A stretch of DNA of 6,366 nt. Origin: Acidocella sp. GTDB lineage: Bacteria > Pseudomonadota > Alphaproteobacteria > Acetobacterales > Acetobacteraceae. The position numbers and the translations under genes are program-made. Under the pieces are notes generated by a model, which saw only the letters and a program-made list of their open reading frames with translations, ran no database searches and had not been told where the DNA came from. The stretch spans positions 1 through 6,366 of the forward strand of contig JAQUAC010000137.1 of NCBI GenBank assembly GCA_028687415.1, in the 5' to 3' direction. Shown in pieces: positions 1 to 5,753 of the stretch. Position 1 is the stretch's first letter. The number at the start of each line of letters is the position of its first letter.

Positions 1-390
1 CAATTGGTCGGATGAGAGTTGGGCAGCAGCCATAATCTTTTATCCTTAACAAGCAAAAATTGCATGGTGCAGTGTTGATGCACGCGGAGACATTCCAGTC
101 AGGTAAACGATCAGTACACTATCTGATCAAAAAATTCCAATAGCCATCACGGTGGCGGGATAAATTTCTTTGTCCGAAACATTAACAGGCAGTCAAGAAT
201 GGCGGACCTAAAAAATTAAGCCTCAACAGGTGATGTGTCGAAATTATATTGGATGAGGAATGGTTTATGTAAGCGCTTGAGATATAGGTGATTGTCGCCA
301 TTCTGCAATATGCTGTTACATGGCGTATTGTATTTTGCGAGGTGTGTGTTGCATTTCGTAGCACATGGCATGCGTTTTTGTACGCAAAAT
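1..390. other. AT-rich gene-free stretch with short inverted repeats
   Basis: I find no convincing gene here. The short open frames have no recognisable protein features, and one of them continues antisense into the aminopeptidase gene. The stretch is visibly richer in A and T than the rest of the window. It contains several short perfect inverted repeats: GTGCA/TGCAC (67-71 and 79-83), GATCAG/CTGATC (109-114 and 123-128), CGCCAT/ATGGCG (296-301 and 320-325) and TGCGT/ACGCA (371-375 and 382-386). The last lies just past the aminopeptidase stop codon but has no T-run after it on that strand, so it is not a standard intrinsic terminator. The stretch may be the 3' flank of the aminopeptidase gene plus control DNA for a gene left of the window; that is inference. 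Confidence 0.5.
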
Positions 391-1782
391 CTAATGCGGT
401 ACTTGTACTAACGTCTCGATCGCGTTCAACAAGGCGCGCAGGCTTTGTGCTTCACCGCCTTCGGGTCGGCCGGGGCGGGAGGTATCGTTCCAGGCATAGA
501 CATCGATATGTGCCCATGAAATTTGTTCCGGAACAAAACGTTGCAAGAATAGTGCTGCAATAATTGCGCCTGCAAATGGTTTTGCAGACACGTTGTTAAG
601 GTCCGCGACGGAACTGTCGAGCCATGCCGCATAGCTGCCATGCAACGGAAGGCGCCAGAGCGGGTCCTGGGTTGCAACGCCAGCGCGCAGAATGATGTCC
701 GACATGTCATCGCGAGAACAGAATAAAGCAGGCAGGTCCGGCCCGAGCGCGACCCGCGCGGCACCTGTCAAAGTTGCAGCGTCAAGCAGCCAATCGGGCG
801 TTTCCTCAGCGGCTTCAGCCAACAGGTCACAGAGCACGAGCCTGCCTTCAGCATCGGTGTTGCCGATTTCAACTGTTAGTCCGGCGCGTGTCCGTACAAC
901 GTCTGATGGGCGCATCGCATGTCCGGAAATGCTATTCTCGACGCAGCCGATTCTGATTTTTAGTGTTATTGGCAGATTTAAAGACATTATCGCGGAAGCG
1001 AGGCCGAGCATAATTGCAGCACCACCCATGTCTTTTTTCATACGTAGCATGGCGGCGCTGGGTTTCAGGTCATAGCCGCCGGTATCGAAGCAGACGCCCT
1101 TGCCGCAGAGCGATATGAATGGCGCGTTGGCGCCGGCGTTGCTTCCTTGCCACTCCAGAATAATAACTTCGGGCGCACGGTCGGATCCGGCTCCCACGGC
1201 TGCGATGGTAGGGTAGCGCTCTGCTAACGCTGCGCCAGTAATGCGTGTGCTGTGCGCGCCGTGCCGTTCGGCAAGTTGCAGTGCCGCCTGTGCCAGTTCG
1301 GCGGGGCCAAGCAGGTTGGCCGGGGTATTGATAAGGTCACGTGCCAGGGCCGTGGCGCTGGCGATAATGTGCGCCCGTGACGGCACGCTGGCGGCGGTCA
1401 GGCGGGCGGTGCTGAAGCCCTTGGTCTTCAACCGGTTGAAGCGGTAGGCCCCGAGCAGAAAGCCGAGGGCCGCGTCGTCTTGCGTGTAGTCGCCCGGCTC
1501 AATGCGCCATTGGCTGTCCGGCGGCAGGGCGGTGGCGGCGGTGCCGAAACCGTGCAGTGCGGGTTGGCCACCCAGGCCAAGCAGCGCCCCAGCGGCCTCA
1601 CCGGCTGCATTGGGGAACAGCAATGTCTGGTTCGCTTCGGCGGTGAAGTTTTGTAGCCGCGCCTGCGTAGCTGCAAAGGGGGGCAGGGCGTGCAGCAAAG
1701 CCTCCAGGCCCGCAGGCCTTACCCCGTATAGGGGCAGCCCCGGGCTGTCATTGTTTGCCAATCCTGTCAGAATTCCGCTCAT
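391..1782 (-). CDS. Leucyl aminopeptidase family protein (peptidase family M17)
   Basis: Cytosolic metallo-aminopeptidase that removes N-terminal residues from peptides, probably in peptide turnover; the family usually forms hexamers with two metal ions per active site. From the chosen start the protein has 463 residues, a normal family length. The C-terminal catalytic domain carries every expected residue at the spacing of the bovine enzyme: K228, D233, D251, D310 and E312 as metal ligands, and K240 and R314 as catalytic residues. The signature NTDAEGRL is at 308-315. Near the C-terminus, AGAIIAALFLQRFV and WAHID are typical of the family. The N-terminal domain (about 1-140) is more divergent, as is usual. 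I chose the ATG at 1782 because AGGAGG lies 5 nt upstream. In-frame ATGs at 1812 and 1929 have weaker ribosome sites, and the one at 1929 would overlap the cold-shock gene. Substrate preference and the exact subfamily (PepA or PepB type) cannot be read from sequence. Confidence 0.93.
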   Translation of the reverse strand: MSGILTGLANNDSPGLPLYGVRPAGLEALLHALPPFAATQARLQNFTAEANQTLLFPNAAGEAAGALLGLGGQPALHGFGTAATALPPDSQWRIEPGDYTQDDAALGFLLGAYRFNRLKTKGFSTARLTAASVPSRAHIIASATALARDLINTPANLLGPAELAQAALQLAERHGAHSTRITGAALAERYPTIAAVGAGSDRAPEVIILEWQGSNAGANAPFISLCGKGVCFDTGGYDLKPSAAMLRMKKDMGGAAIMLGLASAIMSLNLPITLKIRIGCVENSISGHAMRPSDVVRTRAGLTVEIGNTDAEGRLVLCDLLAEAAEETPDWLLDAATLTGAARVALGPDLPALFCSRDDMSDIILRAGVATQDPLWRLPLHGSYAAWLDSSVADLNNVSAKPFAGAIIAALFLQRFVPEQISWAHIDVYAWNDTSRPGRPEGGEAQSLRALLNAIETLVQVPH

Positions 1783-1792
1783 GCCTGCCTCC
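1783..1792 (-). promoter_or_regulatory. Ribosome binding site deciding the aminopeptidase start
   Basis: Read on the minus strand, AGGAGG occurs 5 nt before the ATG at 1782, a near-perfect Shine-Dalgarno sequence. The upstream in-frame ATGs at 1812 and 1929 have nothing comparable, so this site fixes the start at 1782. Confidence 0.75.
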
Positions 1793-1854
1793 TGGGTTGA
1801 GGAGGGGCTCATATCAGCTCGCCGTGGCGGCGTGTATGGCAGCGGAGAACAAGT

Positions 1855-1878
1855 GGCCGGCGAAACGAGCCGCCGGCC
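1855..1878 (-). other. Strong stem-loop between the cold-shock and aminopeptidase genes
   Basis: GGCCGGCG (1855-1862) and CGCCGGCC (1871-1878) form a perfect 8-bp inverted repeat around an 8-nt loop. In the minus-strand transcript the stem begins shortly after the cold-shock stop codon. A run of six U lies between the stop and the stem, on the wrong side for a standard Rho-independent terminator. It may protect the 3' end of the csp message or partly separate it from the aminopeptidase gene; that is inference. Confidence 0.5.
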
Positions 1879-1885
1879 TAAAAAA

Positions 1886-2134
1886 TTAGTGGAGGCGTTC
1901 GATCCCGACAGCCGCAACCCGGCCTTCACGCTGCTGTAGGGCGAAGCGCACGCGCTCGCCTTCGTTCAGCTTGCGCAGGCCAGCGTGCTGTACAGCGCTG
2001 ATATGCACAAATATGTCATTACCACCTGTATCAGGCGCGATGAAGCCATAGCCTTTGCCGGGATTGAACCACTTCACAATACCCGTGATGGCAGAGTTTT
2101 CCTGCCGTGGCTTGTCTTCTTGTATCGTTTCCAT
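1886..2134 (-). CDS. Cold-shock protein, CspA family (single cold-shock domain)
   Basis: Small single-stranded nucleic-acid-binding protein. Family members act in the cytoplasm as RNA chaperones that melt mRNA structure, and only some are induced by cold. The 82 residues hold one OB-fold cold-shock domain at about 15-80. RNP1 is KGYGFI (27-32) and RNP2 is IFVHI (41-45), with the conserved surface aromatics W22, F23, Y29, F31 and F42. A 14-residue charged N-terminal tail precedes the domain, a little longer than in E. coli CspA, which accounts for a length above the usual 65-70. The start at 2134 is supported by an AAGGAAGG ribosome site 7 nt upstream. The gene has its own 189-nt upstream region, so it is probably transcribed independently of gcrA. 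Which csp paralogue this is cannot be decided. Confidence 0.95.
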   Translation of the reverse strand: METIQEDKPRQENSAITGIVKWFNPGKGYGFIAPDTGGNDIFVHISAVQHAGLRKLNEGERVRFALQQREGRVAAVGIERLH

Positions 2135-2151
2135 CTCGACACCTTCCTTAT

Positions 2152-2167
2152 CCCGGCTGATGCCGGG
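2152..2167 (-). promoter_or_regulatory. Leader hairpin directly upstream of the csp ribosome site
   Basis: CCCGGC (2152-2157) and GCCGGG (2162-2167) form a perfect 6-bp stem with a 4-nt loop. In the mRNA it sits one or two nucleotides 5' of the AAGGAAGG ribosome site. Cold-shock genes are often controlled through leader structure, so a role in translation is plausible but inferred from position alone. Confidence 0.4.
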
Positions 2168-2206
2168 TGCGGGTCAATTATTGCCGGTCATGTTGGCCGG
2201 TGTCGA

Positions 2207-2236
2207 AGTCTAAGCGCATTGGCTTGAATTGAGCAA
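2207..2236 (-). promoter_or_regulatory. Possible sigma70 promoter for csp
   Basis: On the minus strand TTGCTC (2231-2236) and TAGACT (2207-2212) are separated by 18 nt. This would start a leader of roughly 65 nt before the csp ATG. The match to consensus is only moderate and was judged by eye. Confidence 0.25.
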
Positions 2237-2286
2237 TTAGAAAAATATGCTGCACTGCAATGCAATGTTTCGTTTTTTGGTGGTTT

Positions 2287-2313
2287 GGGGCGGCGTCAAA
2301 TGGCGCCGGCCCC
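2287..2313 (-). other. GC-rich stem-loop just after the gcrA stop
   Basis: GGGGCGGCG (2287-2295) pairs with CGCCGGCCCC (2304-2313), leaving one bulged base and an 8-nt loop. It begins about 10 nt past the gcrA stop in the minus-strand transcript. The sequence after the stem is A-rich rather than T-rich, so it is not a canonical Rho-independent terminator. It may still stabilise or help end the gcrA message. Confidence 0.4.
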
Positions 2314-2323
2314 AGTGATTTGG

Positions 2324-2770
2324 TTAGGCGGCATCTTCGCGTTTATCGCGCACGCGCACATAGGCGATGGCGGCGTGTTCTTCGCAATACGGTTTGCCGT
2401 TTGCCGCGGCGGCATTGCAGAAATGGAAGCTCGGCTTGCCGGGTTCGCCGATCGGCCAGCAGCATGGCGTGGCGCGCGGGGCGGATTTGGCGGCGGGCAT
2501 TATGGCGCGCAGCGCAGGTACGGGGGCACCTACGGGGGTGGAGAGCGGCGGCAGCGTTGGCCCCTGGGTGCGCTTGGGCGCGGCTTGGCGCGGCGTGGCG
2601 TCCCCTTCAAGCCTGCGGATGGGCGAAGGGCGGGCAGCCAAGTTCAGCCGGTGCGCTTTGCCAACCACGGCATTCTTGGAAATGTTCAGGCGTCGGCCGA
2701 TCTCCGCAGTCGAGAGCCCTTCGGTCCACAAGGCCCGCAATTTGGCGATTGTCTCGTCTGTCCACTCCAT
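2324..2770 (-). CDS. gcrA: GcrA cell cycle regulator
   Basis: Alphaproteobacterial cell-cycle transcription factor. In Caulobacter it binds sigma70-RNA polymerase and activates promoters carrying CcrM-methylated GANTC sites, including mipZ. The 148-residue protein opens with the diagnostic GcrA helix-turn-helix at about 1-46: MEWTDE at the start, then LWTEGLSTAEIGRRL and NAVVGKAHRL. A Pro/Ala-rich low-complexity linker covers about 47-100. The conserved C-terminal sigma-interacting region follows, with CCWPIGEP (103-110), FHFC ending at C118, and PYCEEH (127-132). This is slightly shorter than Caulobacter GcrA, with the difference in the linker. The start at 2770 has GAGGAG 9 nt upstream. The upstream region carries a GANTC site and a DnaA-box-like sequence, matching the known cell-cycle control of gcrA. 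The gene appears to be monocistronic. Confidence 0.95.
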   Translation of the reverse strand: MEWTDETIAKLRALWTEGLSTAEIGRRLNISKNAVVGKAHRLNLAARPSPIRRLEGDATPRQAAPKRTQGPTLPPLSTPVGAPVPALRAIMPAAKSAPRATPCCWPIGEPGKPSFHFCNAAAANGKPYCEEHAAIAYVRVRDKREDAA

Positions 2771-2792
2771 ATTGGGGGTCTCCTCAGTTTAC

Positions 2793-2830
2793 CTACTAGA
2801 TACAGTAGAGAGGGGGAGCTGAGCGCGCAA
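2793..2830 (-). promoter_or_regulatory. Candidate gcrA promoter with an inverted repeat over the start site
   Basis: On the minus strand TTGCGC (2825-2830) and TACTGT (2802-2807) are 17 nt apart, a fair sigma70 layout. Transcription would start near 2795, about 25 nt before the gcrA ATG. A perfect 5-bp inverted repeat, CTACT (2793-2797) and AGTAG (2804-2808), overlaps the -10 box and the predicted start, where a repressor could bind. All of this was judged by eye. Confidence 0.35.
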
Positions 2831-2849
2831 CGTGTAGCAGGCCCTCCCC

Positions 2850-2854
2850 GAGTC
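2850..2854. promoter_or_regulatory. GANTC (CcrM) site upstream of gcrA
   Basis: GAGTC, the CcrM methylation sequence, lies about 20 bp upstream of the candidate -35 box and 80 bp before the gcrA start codon. It is one of only eight such sites I found in the window. Confidence 0.5.
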
Positions 2855-2860
2855 CTTTTC

Positions 2861-2889
2861 TGTGGAAAACTGTTTTTTTTGGAAAACTG
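2861..2889 (-). promoter_or_regulatory. Tandem CAGTTTTCCA repeats with a DnaA-box-like site, upstream of gcrA
   Basis: On the minus strand CAGTTTTCCA occurs twice, at 2880-2889 and 2863-2872, 17 bp apart and separated by seven A. The copy nearer gcrA continues as TTTTCCACA (2861-2869), one mismatch from the DnaA box TTATCCACA. DnaA activates gcrA in Caulobacter, so a DnaA role is plausible. The second copy reads TTTTCCAAA and is a poorer match. Confidence 0.4.
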
Positions 2890-3402
2890 CTATTTCACGG
2901 TCTCGCCCGGAAATACGCCCCATAAATCCGTCCGCGCCAGATAGCCGGTTTTGCTTCCGGCTTCTACCTTGCAAAAATCGCTGCTCGCGGCGCAGAAGAG
3001 CAGCTTGCCGCTCACGCCCTGGTTGAGATACGCCAGCGCCCCAGAGCCGGGGGTTGGGGCGCTGTGCAGCACTGCCTGGCTGGCGGTAACATAAAAGGTA
3101 CGACGGGCGCGCACTGTTGCCTCGTGCACCCAGCCAGTGCCGCCATCCGGGGCCAGCACCTGCCGCCAGACGTCGAACTCGCCGATGATTTCCACCGGCA
3201 GGCCCTGGCGCTGATACACCCAGCTGACGGGATACTGGAAGCCAGGCCCAGCGCGGAAATTCACCAAGTCGGAGCGTAGCGAGACAAAGCGAGGCACCGG
3301 CAGTTTTGTAACCGTGCCGATATCCGGGCCGGGTCCGGTGGCAGGGGCAGGGGCCGCGGCGCAGAGAAACAGGAGCGGCAGCACTAGCCACAGACGGGAC
3401 AT
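2890..3402 (-). CDS. Secreted protein with two bacterial SH3-like repeats
   Basis: Probable periplasmic protein of unknown exact role; bacterial SH3-like domains often bind cell-wall material or act as targeting modules. The 170 residues begin with a signal peptide: basic R3, a hydrophobic core at about 4-17, and an Ala-Pro-Ala cleavage site near residue 21. The Cys at 14 is not in a proper lipobox, so a lipoprotein is unlikely. The first SH3-like repeat spans about 38-103 (LRSDLVNFRAGPG, then GWVHEATV). The second spans about 104-168 (VLHSAPTPGSG, then GYLARTDLWGV). C137 and C144 in the second repeat could form a disulfide. There is no catalytic domain. Its start overlaps the end of the upstream E1-like gene by 19 nt, and AAGGA precedes the ATG by 6 nt, so the two genes are probably co-transcribed and translationally coupled. 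Confidence 0.85.
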   Translation of the reverse strand: MSRLWLVLPLLFLCAAAPAPATGPGPDIGTVTKLPVPRFVSLRSDLVNFRAGPGFQYPVSWVYQRQGLPVEIIGEFDVWRQVLAPDGGTGWVHEATVRARRTFYVTASQAVLHSAPTPGSGALAYLNQGVSGKLLFCAASSDFCKVEAGSKTGYLARTDLWGVFPGETVK

Positions 3403-4139
3403 GCGGGATCCTTTCGCAGCTTGATCTTGCGGAATTCGGCGCCGAGGGCGTCCCAGATAAGTAGCCAGCCGGAGAGCGAGGTGCCGATGCTGGTGATTTC
3501 TTTCAAGACCTCAGTGGCTTGCAGCGTGCCCATCACGCCGGTTACCGCGCCCAGCACCCCGGCCTCGGAGCAACTCGGAACCAGCCCTTCCGGCGGCGGT
3601 TCCGGGTACAGGCAGCGGTAGCATGGCCCGCCTTCATGTGGTTTGAAGGTGGATATCTGGCCCTCGAACCGCAGCACGGCGGCGCTGACCAGGGTTTTGC
3701 GGGTCGCTACACAGGCATCGGCGAGCAGGAAGCGCGTGGCAAAATTATCAGTGCCGTCGCAAATGAGGTCGTACTCCCCGATCAGCCCGGCCACGTTGTC
3801 CGCATCCAGGCGCTCGGCGTGCGGTACCACGCGCACCAGCGGGTTGATCCGCGCCAGCGACTCGGCGCCCGACTCGACCTTCCGACGGCCGATATCGGTC
3901 GTGCCGTGCATGATCTGGCGTTGCAGGTTGGAGAGCTCGACCACGTCGGCATCCACCAGCCCGATGGTGCCGACCCCGGCGGCGGCAAGGTACAGCGCCA
4001 GCGGCGAGCCCAACCCGCCGGCCCCCACCACCAGCACGCGCGCGGCCTTGAGTTTCGCCTGGCCCGTGCCACCAAGCTCACGCAGTAAAATATGCCGCGC
4101 GTAACGTTGAATTTCGTCCTCGGAAAAAATAAATTCCAT
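3384..4139 (-). CDS. moeB: MoeB/ThiF/HesA family E1-like adenylyltransferase
   Basis: Adenylates the C-terminal Gly-Gly of a small ubiquitin-like sulfur carrier (MoaD for molybdopterin, ThiS for thiamine), using ATP, in the cytosol. The 251-residue protein has the MoeB length and lacks the C-terminal rhodanese domain found in eukaryotic-type and some bacterial forms. Visible features: the nucleotide-binding loop GAGGLGS (39-45), acidic residues D63 and D65, NLQRQ (71-75), K87, and the catalytic-type aspartate D131 within DGTDN (128-132). A structural zinc site is formed by C173-x2-C176 and C247-x2-C250. C190 sits where E1-type enzymes have their catalytic cysteine. No moaD, thiS or other pathway gene lies nearby, so the partner is uncertain and the symbol is a best guess within the MoeB/ThiF/HesA group. 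No Shine-Dalgarno sequence is evident before the ATG. The downstream SH3 gene overlaps its 3' end. Confidence 0.9.
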   Translation of the reverse strand: MEFIFSEDEIQRYARHILLRELGGTGQAKLKAARVLVVGAGGLGSPLALYLAAAGVGTIGLVDADVVELSNLQRQIMHGTTDIGRRKVESGAESLARINPLVRVVPHAERLDADNVAGLIGEYDLICDGTDNFATRFLLADACVATRKTLVSAAVLRFEGQISTFKPHEGGPCYRCLYPEPPPEGLVPSCSEAGVLGAVTGVMGTLQATEVLKEITSIGTSLSGWLLIWDALGAEFRKIKLRKDPACPVCG

Positions 4140-4150
4140 AAGCGGCTTAT

Positions 4151-4156
4151 ATTATG
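4151..4156 (-). promoter_or_regulatory. Candidate -10 box for a nearly leaderless moeB transcript
   Basis: On the minus strand CATAAT matches TATAAT at five of six bases and lies 11 nt before the moeB ATG. Transcription would start only about 5 nt upstream of the ATG, which fits the missing ribosome site. No good -35 box is visible. Confidence 0.3.
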
Positions 4157-4189
4157 CACCGCCCGCAGAGCCAAATGGCACCGTGGCAC

Positions 4190-4221
4190 TTCACGCCCTG
4201 TGTCAATCTGGTAATAGAGTC
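4190..4221 (+). promoter_or_regulatory. Weak candidate promoter and GANTC site upstream of the flavoprotein gene
   Basis: TTCACG (4190-4195) and TAATAG (4212-4217) are 16 nt apart, and a TG one base before the -10 box gives an extended -10 form. A GANTC site, GAGTC (4217-4221), overlaps the end of the -10 box. The promoter match is weak; the GANTC itself is certain as sequence. Confidence 0.25.
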
Positions 4222-4285
4222 AGTGGAAAGGGACTGCACCCCAATAATGGGGGGCGGTTCATCCGCGTTTCGGGGTTTTCATAGA

Positions 4286-5701
4286 ATGAAGCTGATCAAC
4301 GCCATTCGTATGGGTGGCACTGAAATTCTGCCTCTCGTCGAAGGAGGGAAGGGCGTTGCCGTATCCTCCGGCGTTACCTGCGGCCATTGGGCGGCGGCAG
4401 GCGGGGCGGGCACGTTCTCGGCCGTGAACGCGGATAGCTACGACGCGAATGGCGATGTTATCCCACAGATCTATCACGGTAAGACGCGACGGGACCGGCA
4501 CGAGGAATTGATCAACTACGCCATCGAGGGCGGTGTGGCGCAGGCCGAGCGTGCCTGGGACATCGCCGGTGGCAAGGGGCGCATTCACGTCAATATTCTT
4601 TGGGAGATGGGCGGTGCCGAGCGCATCATCGCCGGCATCATGGAACGTACCAAGGGTATTGTGAATGGCATTACCTGCGGCGCAGGCATGCCCTACCGCT
4701 TGGCTGAGATCGCGGCGCATTTTAACGTTCATTACCACCCTATCGTCTCCTCCAGCCGTGCTTTCTCGGCATTGTGGAAGCGCGCCTATTCTAAGGTGTC
4801 GCACCTGCTCGGCGGCGTGGTGTACGAGGATCCCTGGCTCGCCGGCGGGCATAACGGCCTTTCCAACTCCGAGAACCCGGCGAAGCCGGAATCCCCATTC
4901 CCCCGTCTCGTGGCCCTGCGCAAGATCATGCGCGAGTTCGGCCTGGGCGAGACCCCCATCATCATGGCTGGTGGTGTATGGGCGCTGGAGGAGTGGGAGG
5001 ATTACATAGATAACCCGGATATCGGGCCGATCGCCTTCCAGTTCGGCACGCGTCCGCTGCTGACCAAGGAGAGCCCGATCCCCGAGAGCTGGAAGGAGCG
5101 TCTGCGTACGCTCAAGCCGGGGGACGTGTTCCTCAACCGTTTCTCTCCCACGGGTTTCTACTCCTCCGCCGTGAATAACCATTTCATGCAGGAGTTGCGT
5201 GACCGCAACGAGCATCAGGTAGCCTATTCGCCTGAGCCGGTTGGCGAGCATTTGGTGGAATATGGCGTTGGCGCCCGCAAGCGCTCAGTCTATCTCACCG
5301 CGCCGGACTATGCGCGGGTAAAGAATTGGGAAGAAGCCGGCTACACGGAAGCCCTGCGCACGCCGGATTCCACGCTGATTTTCGTGTCTCCCAAGACCGC
5401 CGAGGAAATCCATGAGGATCAGGTGAACTGCATGGGCTGCCTCAGCCAGTGCCGCTTCTCCAACTGGAGCCAGGAGCCACCGAATTTCGACAACGGCAAG
5501 AAGGCGGACCCACGCAGCTTCTGCATTCAGAAATCCCTGCAGAACATCGCCCATGCGGCCCCGAATGACGAAGCCGCACTGGACAACAACCTGATGTTCG
5601 CCGGGCATAATGCCCATCGCTTCGCCACGGACCCGTTCTATTCCAATGGCTTTATCCCCACGGTGAAGGAGCTGGTGGAGCGTATCCTCACCGGCAAGTA
5701 G
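4286..5701 (+). CDS. Nitronate monooxygenase / 2-nitropropane dioxygenase-family flavoprotein with a C-terminal Cys cluster
   Basis: Predicted FMN-dependent TIM-barrel oxidoreductase of the NMO family; members oxidise alkyl nitronates or act as other NAD(P)H-flavin oxidoreductases. From the ATG at 4286 it has 471 residues, longer than the typical 320-380. Family features: the N-terminal MKLINAIRMGG, glycine-rich TCGAGMP (130-136), AGGHNG (186-191, with the conserved His189), FMN phosphate-binding MAGGVW (227-232) and QFGTRP (252-257). The C-terminal part carries C382-x2-C385-x3-C389-x23-C413, which resembles the Fe-S motif of dienoyl-CoA-reductase-type flavoenzymes; a 4Fe-4S cluster is inference. 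An in-frame ATG at 4154 would add 44 residues that look unlike protein of this family, so I prefer 4286, although its ribosome site is weak (GGGG 10 nt upstream). The true substrate is unknown. The gene is divergent from moeB and 60 nt upstream of mipZ. Confidence 0.85.
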   Translation: MKLINAIRMGGTEILPLVEGGKGVAVSSGVTCGHWAAAGGAGTFSAVNADSYDANGDVIPQIYHGKTRRDRHEELINYAIEGGVAQAERAWDIAGGKGRIHVNILWEMGGAERIIAGIMERTKGIVNGITCGAGMPYRLAEIAAHFNVHYHPIVSSSRAFSALWKRAYSKVSHLLGGVVYEDPWLAGGHNGLSNSENPAKPESPFPRLVALRKIMREFGLGETPIIMAGGVWALEEWEDYIDNPDIGPIAFQFGTRPLLTKESPIPESWKERLRTLKPGDVFLNRFSPTGFYSSAVNNHFMQELRDRNEHQVAYSPEPVGEHLVEYGVGARKRSVYLTAPDYARVKNWEEAGYTEALRTPDSTLIFVSPKTAEEIHEDQVNCMGCLSQCRFSNWSQEPPNFDNGKKADPRSFCIQKSLQNIAHAAPNDEAALDNNLMFAGHNAHRFATDPFYSNGFIPTVKELVERILTGK

Positions 5702-5702
5702 T

Positions 5703-5753
5703 TCCGCCGACTCGGGGGACGCGGATACTCCTCGGGCCCAACCCCTTGGCGGA
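5703..5753 (+). promoter_or_regulatory. Possible stem sequestering the mipZ ribosome site
   Basis: TCCGCC (5703-5708), directly after the flavoprotein stop codon, is complementary to GGCGGA (5748-5753), which overlaps the mipZ Shine-Dalgarno GGAGG (5751-5755). A weaker inner stem with G-U pairs is possible between. Ribosomes ending translation of the flavoprotein would cover the first arm. Regulation is inferred from pairing only. Confidence 0.3.
5708..5729 (+). promoter_or_regulatory. GANTC (CcrM/GcrA) site and candidate mipZ -10 box
   Basis: CGACTCG (5708-5714) contains a GANTC site whose complement, CGAGTCG, fits the extended sequence favoured by GcrA-dependent promoters. GATACT (5724-5729), four of six bases matching the -10 consensus, follows 10 bp later. 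The methylation site would therefore lie between the -35 and -10 positions. No good -35 box is visible, which is compatible with a cofactor-dependent promoter. Confidence 0.45.

Noticed and set aside
182..364. 60-residue minus-strand reading frame downstream of the aminopeptidase gene
   Set aside because: There is no ribosome site of note, no family features and an odd composition; it looks like chance in AT-rich DNA.
288..563. 91-residue plus-strand reading frame
   Set aside because: Its second half is antisense to the well-supported aminopeptidase gene and the protein has no recognisable features.
207..1888. 12-bp direct repeat CCTAAAAAATTA at 207-218 and 1877-1888, considered as a mobile-element or attachment-site footprint
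   Set aside because: About one 12-bp repeat is expected by chance in a window this size, the sequence is AT-rich, and ordinary chromosomal genes lie between the copies.
1783..1929. 49-residue N-terminal extension of the aminopeptidase
   Set aside because: It would overlap the csp gene and lacks a good ribosome site, whereas the ATG at 1782 has AGGAGG at the right distance.
2285..2944. Long plus-strand reading frames opposite gcrA and the SH3 gene
   Set aside because: They are mirror frames of GC-rich genes, biased in Arg and Gly, with no domain features, while the minus strand encodes clear proteins.
4176..4189. TGGCAC repeated twice (4176-4181 and 4184-4189), considered as a sigma54 promoter
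   Set aside because: Neither copy has the GC-containing -12 element (TTGC) at the required distance.
4201..4206. Perfect TTGACA on the minus strand upstream of moeB
   Set aside because: No acceptable -10 box lies 16-18 nt downstream; the best -10 match is too far away.
4154..4285. 44-residue N-terminal extension of the flavoprotein
   Set aside because: It runs through the likely promoter region, the residues do not resemble the family, and the usual family N-terminus begins at 4286.
4259..5251. 330-residue minus-strand reading frame opposite the flavoprotein gene
   Set aside because: The plus strand carries a clear conserved flavoprotein; the antisense frame has no recognisable motifs.
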